From: Alphaproteobacteria bacterium
GTDB lineage: Bacteria; Pseudomonadota; Alphaproteobacteria; Rhizobiales; Rhizobiaceae
Assembly (NCBI GenBank): GCA_017308345.1
Contig: JAFKFE010000374.1
Span: forward strand, 1-6,250
Direction of reading: 5' to 3'
DNA length: 6,250 nucleotides
Of the stretch, positions 1-5,610 are shown one piece after another. The notes below the pieces were generated by a model, which was not told the origin of the DNA, searched no databases, and saw only the letters and a list, made by a program, of their open reading frames with translations. The translations under genes were made by a program, and so were the position numbers. The stretch's first letter is position 1, and the number at the start of each line of letters is the position of its first letter.

Positions 1-30
1 ACGCTCGTCGGCGCAGCCGTCATGACGTCT

Positions 31-69
31 CAAAAGACAGGGGCCGCTCCTCTTTCGAAGAGCGGCCCC
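31..69 (-). terminator. Intrinsic terminator of the aldehyde dehydrogenase gene
   Basis: A perfect 10-bp inverted repeat (40-49 pairs with 60-69) can extend by two pairs past a C/A mismatch, leaving a tetraloop. Read on the minus strand, the GC-rich stem is followed by TGTCTTTTG, a short T-rich tract. It lies about 35 bases past the stop codon of the dehydrogenase gene. The plus-strand side has no T tract, so it looks directed at the minus-strand transcript. Confidence 0.85.
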
Positions 70-104
70 GGGGCATCGTTCGATGAACGGTCTTGTATGG
101 CCGG

Positions 105-1538
105 CTACTCAGCCGCCTCATACCCCGCGATGCCCTTGATCTCGAGGAAATCCTCCAGACCGTATTCGGCGTATTCGCGGCCGTTGCCGGACTGCTTATA
201 GCCGCCGAAGGGCAGGCCCACGTCCCAGGTCGGGTAGTTGATGTAGACATTGCCGGAGCGCATGCGGGCGGCCACGTCGCGCGCCTTCTCGATGTCCTTG
301 GCCTGGATGTAGGAGGCCAGGCCGTAGACGGTGTCGTTGGCCTGCTCGACCGCCTGCTCGACCGTGTCGTAAGGCATGATCGACAGCACCGGCCCGAAGA
401 TCTCCTCCCTGGCGATGCGCATGTCGTGCGTGACGTTGGCGAAGACGGTCGGGCGGACATAGTAGCCGCGGTTGAGCTCGGCCGGACGGCCTGGGCCACC
501 GGCGACCAGAGTAGCGCCCTCGTCGATGCCGCTCTGGATCAATCCTTGAATCTTGTCGAACTGGATCTGGCTGACCACCGGGCCGAGCTTCGAGGTGGGC
601 GCGTCGGCCGGGCCGACGGTGAATTTCTCCGCCGCCTTCTTCGCGTAGCCGGCCGCCTCGTCGTGACGGTCGCGCGGCACGAACATGCGGGTCGGCGCGT
701 TGCAGGACTGGCCGCTGTTGCCGAAGCAGCCGGCGACGCCCTTGGTGACGGCCCGCTCCAGATCGACATCGGGGAACAGGATGTTGGCCGACTTGCCGCC
801 GAGCTCCTGATGAACGCGCTTGACCGTGTCGGCCGCCGCCTTGGCGACCAGGATGCCGGCGCGGGTCGAACCGGTGAAGGACATCATGTCGACGTCCGGG
901 TGGCTGGCCAGCGCCTGGCCGACGCCCGGGCCATCGCCGTTGACGAGATTGAAGACGCCCTTCAGCACGCCGGCCTCGTCGATGATCTCGGCGAAGATGA
1001 TGGCGTCGAGCGGCGCGATCTCGGATGGCTTCAGCACCATGGTGCAGCCGGCGGCAAGCGCTGGGCCGACCTTGCAGGTGATCTGGTTGAGCGGCCAGTT
1101 CCACGGCGTGATCAGGCCGACGACGCCGATCGGCTCTTTCACAATCAGCGAGGAGCCCTTGACGTGGCGGAACTGGAAGGTCTTGAGCACCTCGGCCATC
1201 TTCTCCAGATGCGCCAGCCCGATGCCCACCTGGCTGTCCAGCGCCATCTGGCGCGGCGCGCCCATCTCGCGCGAGACCGCGAGCGCGAGGTCCTTGCTGC
1301 GCTTCTTGTAGATTTCGATGACGCGGTTGAGGATATCAAGCCGCTCCTCGACCGATGTGAAGCCGAAGCTGGCGAAGGCGCGCTTGGCCGCCGCCACCGC
1401 CTTGTCGACATCGGCCTTGGAGCCGAGCGAAATCTGCGCGAAAGCGTCTTCGTTGGAGGGATCGATGACGTCGAGCGTTTTCGGCACGACGGGATCGACC
1501 CAGGCGCCATCGATATAGAATTGCAGATTGTGTGACAT
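105..1538 (-). CDS. NAD(P)+-dependent aldehyde dehydrogenase family protein
   Basis: This is a full-length 477-residue member of the aldehyde dehydrogenase superfamily, cytosolic soluble enzymes that oxidise an aldehyde to the carboxylic acid with NAD+ or NADP+. All catalytic landmarks are present: oxyanion-hole Asn147 in TPWNWP, cofactor-binding Lys170 in LKPSE, the FTGST turn of the Rossmann fold (221-225), general base Glu245 in QELGGKS, nucleophile Cys279 in GQSCNAPTR, and Glu379 in EEIFGP. No signal peptide or membrane segment is seen. The ATG start is supported by AGGGAG seven bases upstream (1546-1551 on the plus strand). The GQxCxAPTR context around the cysteine recalls the group of uncharacterised dehydrogenases related to Rhodococcus CddD, but that assignment is from memory. 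The natural aldehyde cannot be told from the sequence, and no pathway neighbour helps. The gene appears monocistronic, with its own promoter and a terminator. Confidence 0.95.
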   Translation of the reverse strand: MSHNLQFYIDGAWVDPVVPKTLDVIDPSNEDAFAQISLGSKADVDKAVAAAKRAFASFGFTSVEERLDILNRVIEIYKKRSKDLALAVSREMGAPRQMALDSQVGIGLAHLEKMAEVLKTFQFRHVKGSSLIVKEPIGVVGLITPWNWPLNQITCKVGPALAAGCTMVLKPSEIAPLDAIIFAEIIDEAGVLKGVFNLVNGDGPGVGQALASHPDVDMMSFTGSTRAGILVAKAAADTVKRVHQELGGKSANILFPDVDLERAVTKGVAGCFGNSGQSCNAPTRMFVPRDRHDEAAGYAKKAAEKFTVGPADAPTSKLGPVVSQIQFDKIQGLIQSGIDEGATLVAGGPGRPAELNRGYYVRPTVFANVTHDMRIAREEIFGPVLSIMPYDTVEQAVEQANDTVYGLASYIQAKDIEKARDVAARMRSGNVYINYPTWDVGLPFGGYKQSGNGREYAEYGLEDFLEIKGIAGYEAAE

Positions 1539-1601
1539 GGTCTCGCTCCCTGGGGGCCGCTCTTGCTCGATTGTGGTGAGGTTGTCGTCGTATACCGTCA
1601 G

Positions 1602-1630
1602 AGATAACGATGCGACATATCTTCTGTCAA
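1602..1630 (-). promoter_or_regulatory. Candidate sigma-70-type promoter of the aldehyde dehydrogenase gene
   Basis: On the minus strand a perfect TTGACA (-35, positions 1630-1625) is followed after 17 bases by TTATCT (-10, positions 1607-1602). This would give a leader of about 60 bases before the ATG at 1538. A GACA/TGTC inverted repeat (1614-1628) overlaps the -35 box and spacer and might be a regulator site, but its arms are only four bases long. Confidence 0.5.
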
Positions 1631-1638
1631 ACGCAAGC

Positions 1639-1680
1639 GCCGCCGATTGAGCCAGCGCATCCTTGTCTTGGCGCGGCGGC
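1639..1680 (-). terminator. Imperfect hairpin after the acetyltransferase gene, weak terminator candidate
   Basis: A 7-bp GC-only inverted repeat (1639-1645 with 1674-1680) encloses a second short pairing (1651-1654 with 1669-1672), separated by internal loops. It starts just past the stop codon of the GNAT gene and ends before the -35 box of the dehydrogenase promoter, which fits a terminator. The minus-strand sequence after it has only three T in a row, so termination strength is doubtful. Confidence 0.3.
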
Positions 1681-1683
1681 CGA

Positions 1684-2148
1684 TCACGCCAACCTCTTGC
1701 TCATGTAGACGGTCGTTCCGTTCATGAACGGCTCCTCGCGGTCGATCGCGTAGCCGTGCCGGCGATAGAGCCGTACATTAGCCTCGAACGCCCCATTGGT
1801 CAGCAGGCGAAGTTCGCGGCATCCTGTCTCGACAGCCTTGCGCTCGGCGCGGTCGAGGAGCCTGCGCCCGATTCCCCTGCCCTGCGCTTCAGGCGCCACG
1901 GCAACATTCTCGATCCAGATATGGTCGTCATGCGCCATGGTTTCGATCAGACCGACGATGCGGCCGTCCTCGATGGCGAGATCGAAATGGTGCTCCTCAA
2001 GCGCCTTGTCATAGTCGGCGCGCATCGGCAACGGTTCGCGGCCAATCACAGGCACCCATTTGGCATAGGCCGCGCGGACGATGGCCTTGACCGCGGCGGC
2101 GTCCGCCGGCGCCGCCGGCCGAAATCCGATGGAAGAAACGACGCTCAT
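1684..2148 (-). CDS. GNAT family N-acetyltransferase
   Basis: The 154-residue product is a complete single-domain Gcn5-related acetyltransferase, which moves an acetyl group from acetyl-CoA to an amine. The order of elements is typical: N-terminal strand and helices (IGFRPAAPADAAAV from residue 7), a central strand IWIENVAVAPEAQ, the acetyl-CoA pyrophosphate loop Q89-G-R-G-I-G94, and the C-terminal FEANVRLYRRHGY segment (121-133), with Asn124 and Tyr128 at the usual positions for CoA contact and general acid. The ATG start is backed by TGGAG seven bases upstream (2156-2160 on the plus strand). The substrate cannot be predicted: these small GNATs act on amino acids, polyamines, antibiotics or protein N-termini. 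The 5' leader carries a terminator-like hairpin, annotated separately, so expression may be attenuated. This gene is not part of a toxin-antitoxin pair, since no RHH partner lies beside it. Confidence 0.9.
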   Translation of the reverse strand: MSVVSSIGFRPAAPADAAAVKAIVRAAYAKWVPVIGREPLPMRADYDKALEEHHFDLAIEDGRIVGLIETMAHDDHIWIENVAVAPEAQGRGIGRRLLDRAERKAVETGCRELRLLTNGAFEANVRLYRRHGYAIDREEPFMNGTTVYMSKRLA

Positions 2149-2166
2149 TGAAACACTCCAAAATGT

Positions 2167-2199
2167 AAAAACCCCCGCCGATCTTTGCGATGGGCGGGG
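2167..2199 (-). terminator. Intrinsic-terminator-like hairpin in the leader of the GNAT gene (possible attenuator or sRNA end)
   Basis: CCCCGCC at 2173-2179 pairs with GGCGGGG at 2193-2199. After a G/G mismatch three more pairs form (2181-2183 with 2189-2191), leaving a five-base loop. On the minus strand the stem is followed by G and then five T (2171-2167), which is the classic layout of a Rho-independent terminator. It ends only six bases before the TGGAG ribosome binding site of the acetyltransferase gene. A transcript passing from further upstream would therefore have to read through it to express that gene. It could instead end a separate small RNA. Confidence 0.6.
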
Positions 2200-2403
2200 C
2201 TGGGGATGGACGGACCGGATGACTTTTCTAGCCGGCCCTTGTTTCCACGCAATCAGCTTGCCGCTCCTTCGAACGGCGGCGTCGCTGCAAGTTTGCGCAA
2301 AGGGCGGTCATGGCGCGAAGCTGGACCCGGAGCCAGGACGCTGTCAAGCCGGCCATGCCGATATGAAGGCGTCTTGCCCCTTTCCGACGCAATACTGTCA
2401 TGC
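2200..2403. other. Gene-free stretch between the acetyltransferase and transporter genes
   Basis: Together with the hairpin before it and the box cluster after it, this forms a gene gap of about 360 bases (2149-2506). Short open frames on both strands have unconvincing ribosome binding sites and no recognisable product. On the minus strand a TTGACA (2347-2342) could be a -35 box for a transcript that ends at the 2167-2199 hairpin, but no good -10 follows at 17-18 bases. I see no tRNA, known riboswitch or repeat in it. Confidence 0.5.
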
Positions 2404-2443
2404 ATTCTGATCGTTCTGAAAATTCGATCATTCTGACCAGAAT
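2404..2443 (+). promoter_or_regulatory. Operator-like cluster of TTCTGA boxes and a palindrome upstream of the YeiH-like gene
   Basis: TTCTGA occurs at 2405, 2414 and 2431. The last copy is half of a perfect palindrome, ATTCTG-AC-CAGAAT (2430-2443). GATCG (2409-2413) and CGATC (2425-2429) form a second inverted repeat interleaved with the boxes. The stretch is AT-rich compared with its surroundings and lies 64-103 bases before the chosen start codon, where a promoter and regulator site are expected. No clean -35/-10 pair stands out. YeiH-family genes elsewhere are often controlled by LysR-type regulators, but no such gene is in the window, so the regulator is unknown. Confidence 0.4.
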
Positions 2444-2495
2444 AATTCGTTGGAAAGATTGATCCTGGAATGGCATTCCGGCAGCGAAAGCACCC

Positions 2496-2509
2496 GGAGA
2501 ATTCAATTG
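2496..2509 (+). promoter_or_regulatory. Ribosome binding site that decides a TTG start
   Basis: GGAG (2496-2499) lies seven bases before TTG (2507-2509), an ideal spacing. Neither competing in-frame start (TTG 2450, GTG 2528) has a purine-rich box at the right distance, and no in-frame ATG lies near the conserved part. This supports a rare TTG initiator for the transporter gene. Confidence 0.6.
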
Positions 2510-3553
2510 TCCTTCCTGCCCGTCACCGTGAACGAACTTCCAAACGACCTCACCCAGGCCGGCAAGAGCCCTGCCCCGACCTCGACCGGCATCGTGCCGG
2601 GACTGGTACTGGTGGCTATGATCACGGCCGTCGCCTATTCGGCGCGCGGCTTCTCCGGCCTCACCTTGTTCAGCCCGATGATCCTCGCGGTCGTCGCCGG
2701 CATGGTCTATTCCAATGTGCTTGGCCTGCCCGGCCACGCCAGGAGCGGTATCGCCTTTTCGCAAAAGCGCCTGCTGCGCTTGGCCATTGTGCTGCTCGGC
2801 TTCCAGCTCACGCTCGGACAGGTGGCGGGTATCGGTATCGGCGGCATCGGCATCGTCGCCGCCGCGCTCGGCGCCACCTTCCTCTTCACCGTCACGCTCG
2901 GCCGGCTGATCGGCGTCGACCGCAAGCTTGCGCATCTGATCGCGGCCGGCACCTCGATCTGCGGCGCCTCGGCGATCGTCGCCACCAACATCGTCACCGA
3001 CGCGCGCGACGAGGACGTCACCTATGCGGTTGCCGCGATCACGCTGTTCGGAACCGTCGCCATGCTCGGCTTTCCATTGCTCGCGCCGGTTCTCAAGCTC
3101 GACCAGCATGCGTTCGGGCTCTGGGCGGGAGCGTCGATCCATGAGGTGGCGCAGGTGATCGGCGCCGGCTTCCAGAACGGCACGCTTGCCGGCGAAACGG
3201 CGACCGTCGCCAAGCTGACGCGTGTCGCGATGCTGGCGCCAGTGGTGATCGCGCTCGGCCTGATGGCGCGCCGCGGCGGCGCCGACGCTTCAGGCGCCAG
3301 GCCACCAATGCCCTGGTTCGTCGCGGCCTTCGTCGTGGTCGTGGCGCTGAACAGCCTTGTCGCGATTCCGAGCCAGGTCCATTCAGCGGTCGCCCTGGCC
3401 GCGCAGGTGATGCTGACCATGGGGCTCGCCGCCATGGGCCTTCAGGCCGACATTTCCCAGTTGCGCTCGCGCGGCCTGCGGCCCCTGATGCTGGCCTGCT
3501 CGGCCTTCATCTTCATCGCCGCCTTCAGCCTGGTGCTGGTAAGGTTCGCATGA
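2507..3553 (+). CDS. YeiH/UPF0324 family membrane protein (putative sulfate exporter family transporter)
   Basis: From the TTG at 2507 the product is 348 residues, the usual size of the family. It is a polytopic inner-membrane protein: hydrophobic segments lie near residues 28-45, 51-70, 89-105, 107-132, 142-162, 172-195, 203-221, 236-252, 268-288, 293-311 and 326-346. Family signatures are [14 protein letters not shown] (146-159), [14 protein letters not shown] (208-221) and KLTRVAML (236-243). The name 'sulfate exporter' comes from family annotation, and transport of sulfate or another sulfur oxyanion is not proven by sequence. The start was chosen because GGAG sits seven bases before TTG2507. 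The farther TTG at 2450 and the GTG at 2528 have no ribosome binding site, and the residues encoded before 2507 look unlike the family. The gene is likely monocistronic and converges on the methionine sulfoxide reductase gene. Confidence 0.9.
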   Translation: MSFLPVTVNELPNDLTQAGKSPAPTSTGIVPGLVLVAMITAVAYSARGFSGLTLFSPMILAVVAGMVYSNVLGLPGHARSGIAFSQKRLLRLAIVLLGFQLTLGQVAGIGIGGIGIVAAALGATFLFTVTLGRLIGVDRKLAHLIAAGTSICGASAIVATNIVTDARDEDVTYAVAAITLFGTVAMLGFPLLAPVLKLDQHAFGLWAGASIHEVAQVIGAGFQNGTLAGETATVAKLTRVAMLAPVVIALGLMARRGGADASGARPPMPWFVAAFVVVVALNSLVAIPSQVHSAVALAAQVMLTMGLAAMGLQADISQLRSRGLRPLMLACSAFIFIAAFSLVLVRFA

Positions 3554-3582
3554 GATTGCGGTGAGGCCTCCCCACCGCAATC
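3554..3582. terminator. Hairpin between convergent genes, likely bidirectional terminator
   Basis: A perfect 10-bp inverted repeat (3554-3563 with 3573-3582) with a nine-base loop starts directly after the stop codon of the transporter gene. It lies nine bases beyond the stop of the convergent reductase gene. Neither side is followed by a run of T, so it departs from the textbook form. Its position between two converging genes still makes a shared termination role the best explanation. Confidence 0.6.
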
Positions 3583-3591
3583 CCATATGCC

Positions 3592-4101
3592 TTATTCCTC
3601 GTCATCGTCCTCGAACGAGCTCGCCGCAACGTAGATCGCGGCGAGCTTCTCGATGCCGGCCTGGTCTTCCTTGTCGAAGCGGCCGGGCAGCGGGCTGTCG
3701 AGGTCGAGAACGCCGAAGGCGCCATCGGCATCGCGCAACAGCACCACCAGTTCCGAACGCGAGTCGGCGTCGCAGGCGATGTGGCCGGGAAACTCATGCA
3801 CGTCCTTGACCAGCATCGACATGTCGAGCTCGATGGCCTTGCCGCAGACGCCCTTGCCGACGGCGATGCGCACGCAGGCCGGCTTGCCCTGGAAGGGCCC
3901 GAGCACCAGCTCGTCCTCGGAGGCGAGGAAATAGAAGCCGGCCCAGTTCAGGTCGGGCACCATCTGGTAGATCAGCGCGGCCGTGTTGGCGGCGTTGGCG
4001 ATGGAATCGCCCTCGCCTTCCAGCAGCGCCTTCAATTGCGTGGCCAACTCCTTGTAGAAGGCCGGCTTGTTGCCTGTATCGATGGCGTTTGCCGCGAACA
4101 T
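3592..4101 (-). CDS. msrC: Free methionine-(R)-sulfoxide reductase (fRMsr, GAF-domain protein, E. coli YebR/MsrC type)
   Basis: The 169-residue product is a single GAF domain that reduces free L-methionine-(R)-sulfoxide to methionine, using thioredoxin as electron donor in characterised relatives. It repairs oxidised free methionine in the cytosol. Cys76 (GKPACVRI), Cys86 (GKGVCGKA) and Cys110 (HIACDADSRSE) match the three redox cysteines of the E. coli enzyme (84, 94, 118) with a constant offset of eight. Glu117 and Asp133/Asp135 (VLDLDS) fit the substrate pocket with the same offset, and Trp53 also appears conserved. The ATG start has GGAG eight bases upstream (4110-4113 on the plus strand). 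The C-terminus ends in a very acidic tail (FEDDDEE). It lies 34 bases after the toxin gene on the same strand with no terminator between them, so it may be co-transcribed or have a promoter inside the toxin gene. The gene symbol follows the E. coli homologue. Confidence 0.92.
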   Translation of the reverse strand: MFAANAIDTGNKPAFYKELATQLKALLEGEGDSIANAANTAALIYQMVPDLNWAGFYFLASEDELVLGPFQGKPACVRIAVGKGVCGKAIELDMSMLVKDVHEFPGHIACDADSRSELVVLLRDADGAFGVLDLDSPLPGRFDKEDQAGIEKLAAIYVAASSFEDDDEE

Positions 4102-4135
4102 TTCGTCGTCTCCGTTGTAAGCCCGATCATTCGGC

Positions 4136-4693
4136 CTACAGGTTGCTATGCATCTTCATTAATTCCTGGACGGTTCTGACCGGCAGGAACAGTCGAAGTT
4201 CATTCGATGGCAGCGCGCTAAAGCCATGATCGACATAGAGCTTCTTTCTGCGCGCTACCTTGGCTGGATCGCCGCAATCCAGCACATCCAGCATGACAAC
4301 AGCAATTCCGATCTGCTCGGCAACCCTCGCTATGCGCACCAGCGCGTCAAGTAAAAGATCGCCGCCATATCCGTTACCCGCGAATCGCAGGTCAACCCCC
4401 ATCATGGACAAATAGGCCGCAGGAATGCTCCCATGTCCCGGCCGGGCTCTCGCATATCTGTGCGGCAGTTCGCTATAATCCACCGAATGCGAATTGATGG
4501 CGTAAAAGCCGATCAGGTCGTCGGCCGGGCTGAGCATTACGAAGACACGAACATTGTCGGCCTTGGAAAGCTTGTTGGCTGTCCTTTTGAAGAAATTATC
4601 GACCTGATCCACGCCGCAGGAAAAAGCCGTTCGATCATGCTTTTCAGGATCGAACGGCTCTATGGCATTGGCGACTTCGGGCTGCGGCGTCAC
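4136..4693 (-). CDS. TacT-like GNAT-family toxin of a type II toxin-antitoxin system
   Basis: The 185-residue product is a GNAT acetyltransferase of the TacT/AtaT-like toxin group. Characterised members acetylate the amino acid on aminoacyl-tRNAs and block translation. Features seen are the N-terminal FSCGVDQVDNFFKRTAN (24-40), the strand IGFYAINSHSV (61-71), IPAAYLSMMGVDLRFAGNGYGGDLLLDAL with the acetyl-CoA loop G106-N-G-Y-G110, and RRKKLYVDHGF, whose Tyr153 sits where the catalytic tyrosine of the family lies. Between the strand ending LDVLD and that tyrosine is a charged stretch (GDPAKVARRKK) longer than in Salmonella TacT. The start is GTG, and its GTGA overlap with the antitoxin stop, without a clear ribosome binding site, suggests translational coupling. 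GC over 4141-4380 is about 54% by hand count, well below one line counted inside the dehydrogenase gene (44 of 60), so acquisition by transfer is plausible. The target tRNA cannot be predicted. Confidence 0.88.
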   Translation of the reverse strand: MTPQPEVANAIEPFDPEKHDRTAFSCGVDQVDNFFKRTANKLSKADNVRVFVMLSPADDLIGFYAINSHSVDYSELPHRYARARPGHGSIPAAYLSMMGVDLRFAGNGYGGDLLLDALVRIARVAEQIGIAVVMLDVLDCGDPAKVARRKKLYVDHGFSALPSNELRLFLPVRTVQELMKMHSNL

Positions 4694-4998
4694 TTGGAAA
4701 TGACGGTCTTGGCATAGCGGGCAAACGACGCCCGCAGCCGGTCCGTCGGCTGCGGGGGATTGTCGATAGCCGCAAAGAAGGCAGCATGATCGACAGGCCG
4801 CAGAGCGGTGCGCTCATGAGCCTCTATCGTTTCCATGGCCGCCCTGTATGCAGCATTCATTGTGAAAACCGAGTCATCGACACCGGCAAGAGCTGCAGCT
4901 TGTTGAATGGCTTTCTTGATGCGCGGTTTCGTGCGGAAGTTCATCCGCTCGCTGCTGCGCTCCTCGATCTCTCGAATCTCATCTTGGACGGTTTCCAT
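4690..4998 (-). CDS. DUF1778 (TacA-like) ribbon-helix-helix antitoxin
   Basis: The 102-residue product fits the DUF1778 antitoxin family. Residues 18-57 (ERMNFRTKPRIKKAIQQAAA onward) form the ribbon-helix-helix DNA-binding and dimerising unit. The C-terminal part, around HAAFFAAIDNPPQPTDRLRASFARY (71-95), is the segment that wraps and neutralises the GNAT toxin in studied pairs. An acidic N-terminal extension of about 17 residues precedes the RHH. The ATG start is preceded by AAGGAGAG with eight bases between GGAG and ATG. It is the first gene of the operon and its TGA overlaps the toxin's GTG by four bases, the usual antitoxin-first order. The toxin-antitoxin complex is expected to repress its own promoter, and the inverted repeat at 5023-5043 is a suitable site. 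Confidence 0.88.
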   Translation of the reverse strand: METVQDEIREIEERSSERMNFRTKPRIKKAIQQAAALAGVDDSVFTMNAAYRAAMETIEAHERTALRPVDHAAFFAAIDNPPQPTDRLRASFARYAKTVISK

Positions 4999-5020
4999 GT
5001 TTCACTCTCCTTCGCGCAGT

Positions 5021-5049
5021 TATGTACGTCGTATTGGCGTACAAATCAA
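5021..5049 (-). promoter_or_regulatory. Promoter of the toxin-antitoxin operon with embedded operator
   Basis: On the minus strand TTGATT (-35, 5049-5044) and TACATA (-10, 5026-5021) are separated by exactly 17 bases, about 20 bases before the antitoxin's ribosome binding site. The spacer and part of the -10 are covered by an inverted repeat, TGTACG at 5023-5028 and CGTACA at 5038-5043, with a nine-base centre that contains another CGTA core (5030-5033). Bound protein would block RNA polymerase directly. The repeated TACG/CGTA units suit cooperative binding by RHH dimers, as known for TacA-type antitoxins. Confidence 0.65.
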
Positions 5050-5069
5050 GAAGCTGCACGAGTTGCGGA

Positions 5070-5087
5070 TTGCGGCGGTAGCCGCAA
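5070..5087. repeat. Short perfect hairpin in the divergent intergenic region
   Basis: TTGCGGC (5070-5076) and GCCGCAA (5081-5087) form a 7-bp stem with a four-base loop. Neither side has a T tract, so a terminator is unlikely. It lies between the divergent promoters of the toxin-antitoxin operon and the Nudix gene. Its role is unknown; it could be a regulator site for either side. Confidence 0.4.
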
Positions 5088-5107
5088 ATATCCGGGTCGT
5101 TTCTTCG

Positions 5108-5137
5108 TTGCAAGAGCACTCACGCGACCGATACAGT
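5108..5137 (+). promoter_or_regulatory. Weak promoter candidate for the Nudix-GlxA operon
   Basis: TTGCAA (5108-5113) and TACAGT (5132-5137) are separated by 18 bases and lie about 45 bases before the GTG start of the Nudix gene. The match to consensus is moderate, and this is the best pair I see in the short divergent region. Confidence 0.3.
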
Positions 5138-5181
5138 CCGGCCCCTGCGCCACCGAAACCGCCGTCGGGAGACAGCCTATC

Positions 5182-5610
5182 GTGACCTCCAGCCATTCCA
5201 GGACAACGAGAGCCAGGACGATCCGCATCGCCGCCGCGGTCATCCGCGACGACGACGGCAGGCTGCTTCTGGTGCGCAAGCGCGGCACCAGCGCCTTCAT
5301 GCAGGCCGGCGGCAAGATCGAGCCGGGCGAGCAACCCGCCGCCGCCCTTGCGCGCGAATTGCGCGAGGAGTTGGGCATCCTCGTTGATCTCGGCGCGGCC
5401 TCGCATCTCGGCTCCTTCTCGGCGCCCGCCGCCAATGAGCCGGATGCCCGTGTCGAGGCCGAATTGTTCGAACTCTCCATAACAGGCGAGCCGGTTCCGG
5501 CGGCCGAGATCGAGGAGATGATCTGGCTGAACCCGGAGATGGCTCGCTGCATGGAGCTCGCGCCGCTGACGGCCAACATCGTGCTGCCGCGCTACGGCCG
5601 CCAGCCATGA
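5182..5610 (+). CDS. Nudix hydrolase
   Basis: From GTG 5182 the product has 142 residues and one Nudix domain, which hydrolyses a nucleoside diphosphate linked to another group using a divalent metal. The Nudix box is a perfect match to GX5EX7REUXEEXGU: G44, E50, R58-E59-L60, E62-E63, G65-I66, with the metal-binding glutamates in RELREEL. The strand IRIAAAVIRDDDGRLLLVRKRG precedes it, as in MutT-like proteins. The substrate is unknown, so mutT should not be assumed. The same frame stays open to an ATG at 4786, but that extension crosses the antitoxin gene on the other strand and encodes nothing Nudix-like. GTG 5182 has GGGAG ten bases upstream and lies just before the domain. The stop overlaps the start of the next gene (ATGA), so the two are probably made together. 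Confidence 0.88.
   Translation: MTSSHSRTTRARTIRIAAAVIRDDDGRLLLVRKRGTSAFMQAGGKIEPGEQPAAALARELREELGILVDLGAASHLGSFSAPAANEPDARVEAELFELSITGEPVPAAEIEEMIWLNPEMARCMELAPLTANIVLPRYGRQP

Noticed and set aside
1..30. Possible end of a plus-strand gene (TGA at 23-25) or start of a minus-strand gene (ATG at 23-21)
   Set aside because: Too few bases are present to judge. The minus-strand ATG lacks a good ribosome binding site and the plus-strand frame has only seven codons in the window.
93..1535. 480-codon open frame on the plus strand opposite the aldehyde dehydrogenase
   Set aside because: It mirrors the dehydrogenase gene and is rich in Arg, Asp, Gly and Leu, as expected for the antisense frame of a GC-rich gene. 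It shows no recognisable domain, and the minus-strand product has every catalytic residue of its family.
2261..2281. GTTCGAA-like motif resembling a tRNA T-loop
   Set aside because: The flanking bases do not form a T-stem, and no cloverleaf can be drawn on either strand.
2310..2366. 18-codon plus-strand open frame starting with ATG
   Set aside because: The ribosome binding site is weak, the product is not recognised, and it is out of context upstream of the operator-like boxes. It is no better than chance.
2228..3142. 304-codon minus-strand open frame across the transporter gene
   Set aside because: The composition is that of a GC-rich shadow (many Arg, Glu, Asp, Gly). The plus strand here encodes conserved membrane segments and family motifs. 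Only its last 27 codons lie in the intergenic region and are mentioned in the leader finding.
5070..5087. Hairpin as a terminator of either divergent operon
   Set aside because: It has no T run on either side and lies upstream, not downstream, of both genes.
4786..5181. N-terminal extension of the Nudix open frame
   Set aside because: It runs antisense through the antitoxin gene and its promoter and has no Nudix-like content. GTG 5182 with GGGAG upstream starts just before the conserved domain.
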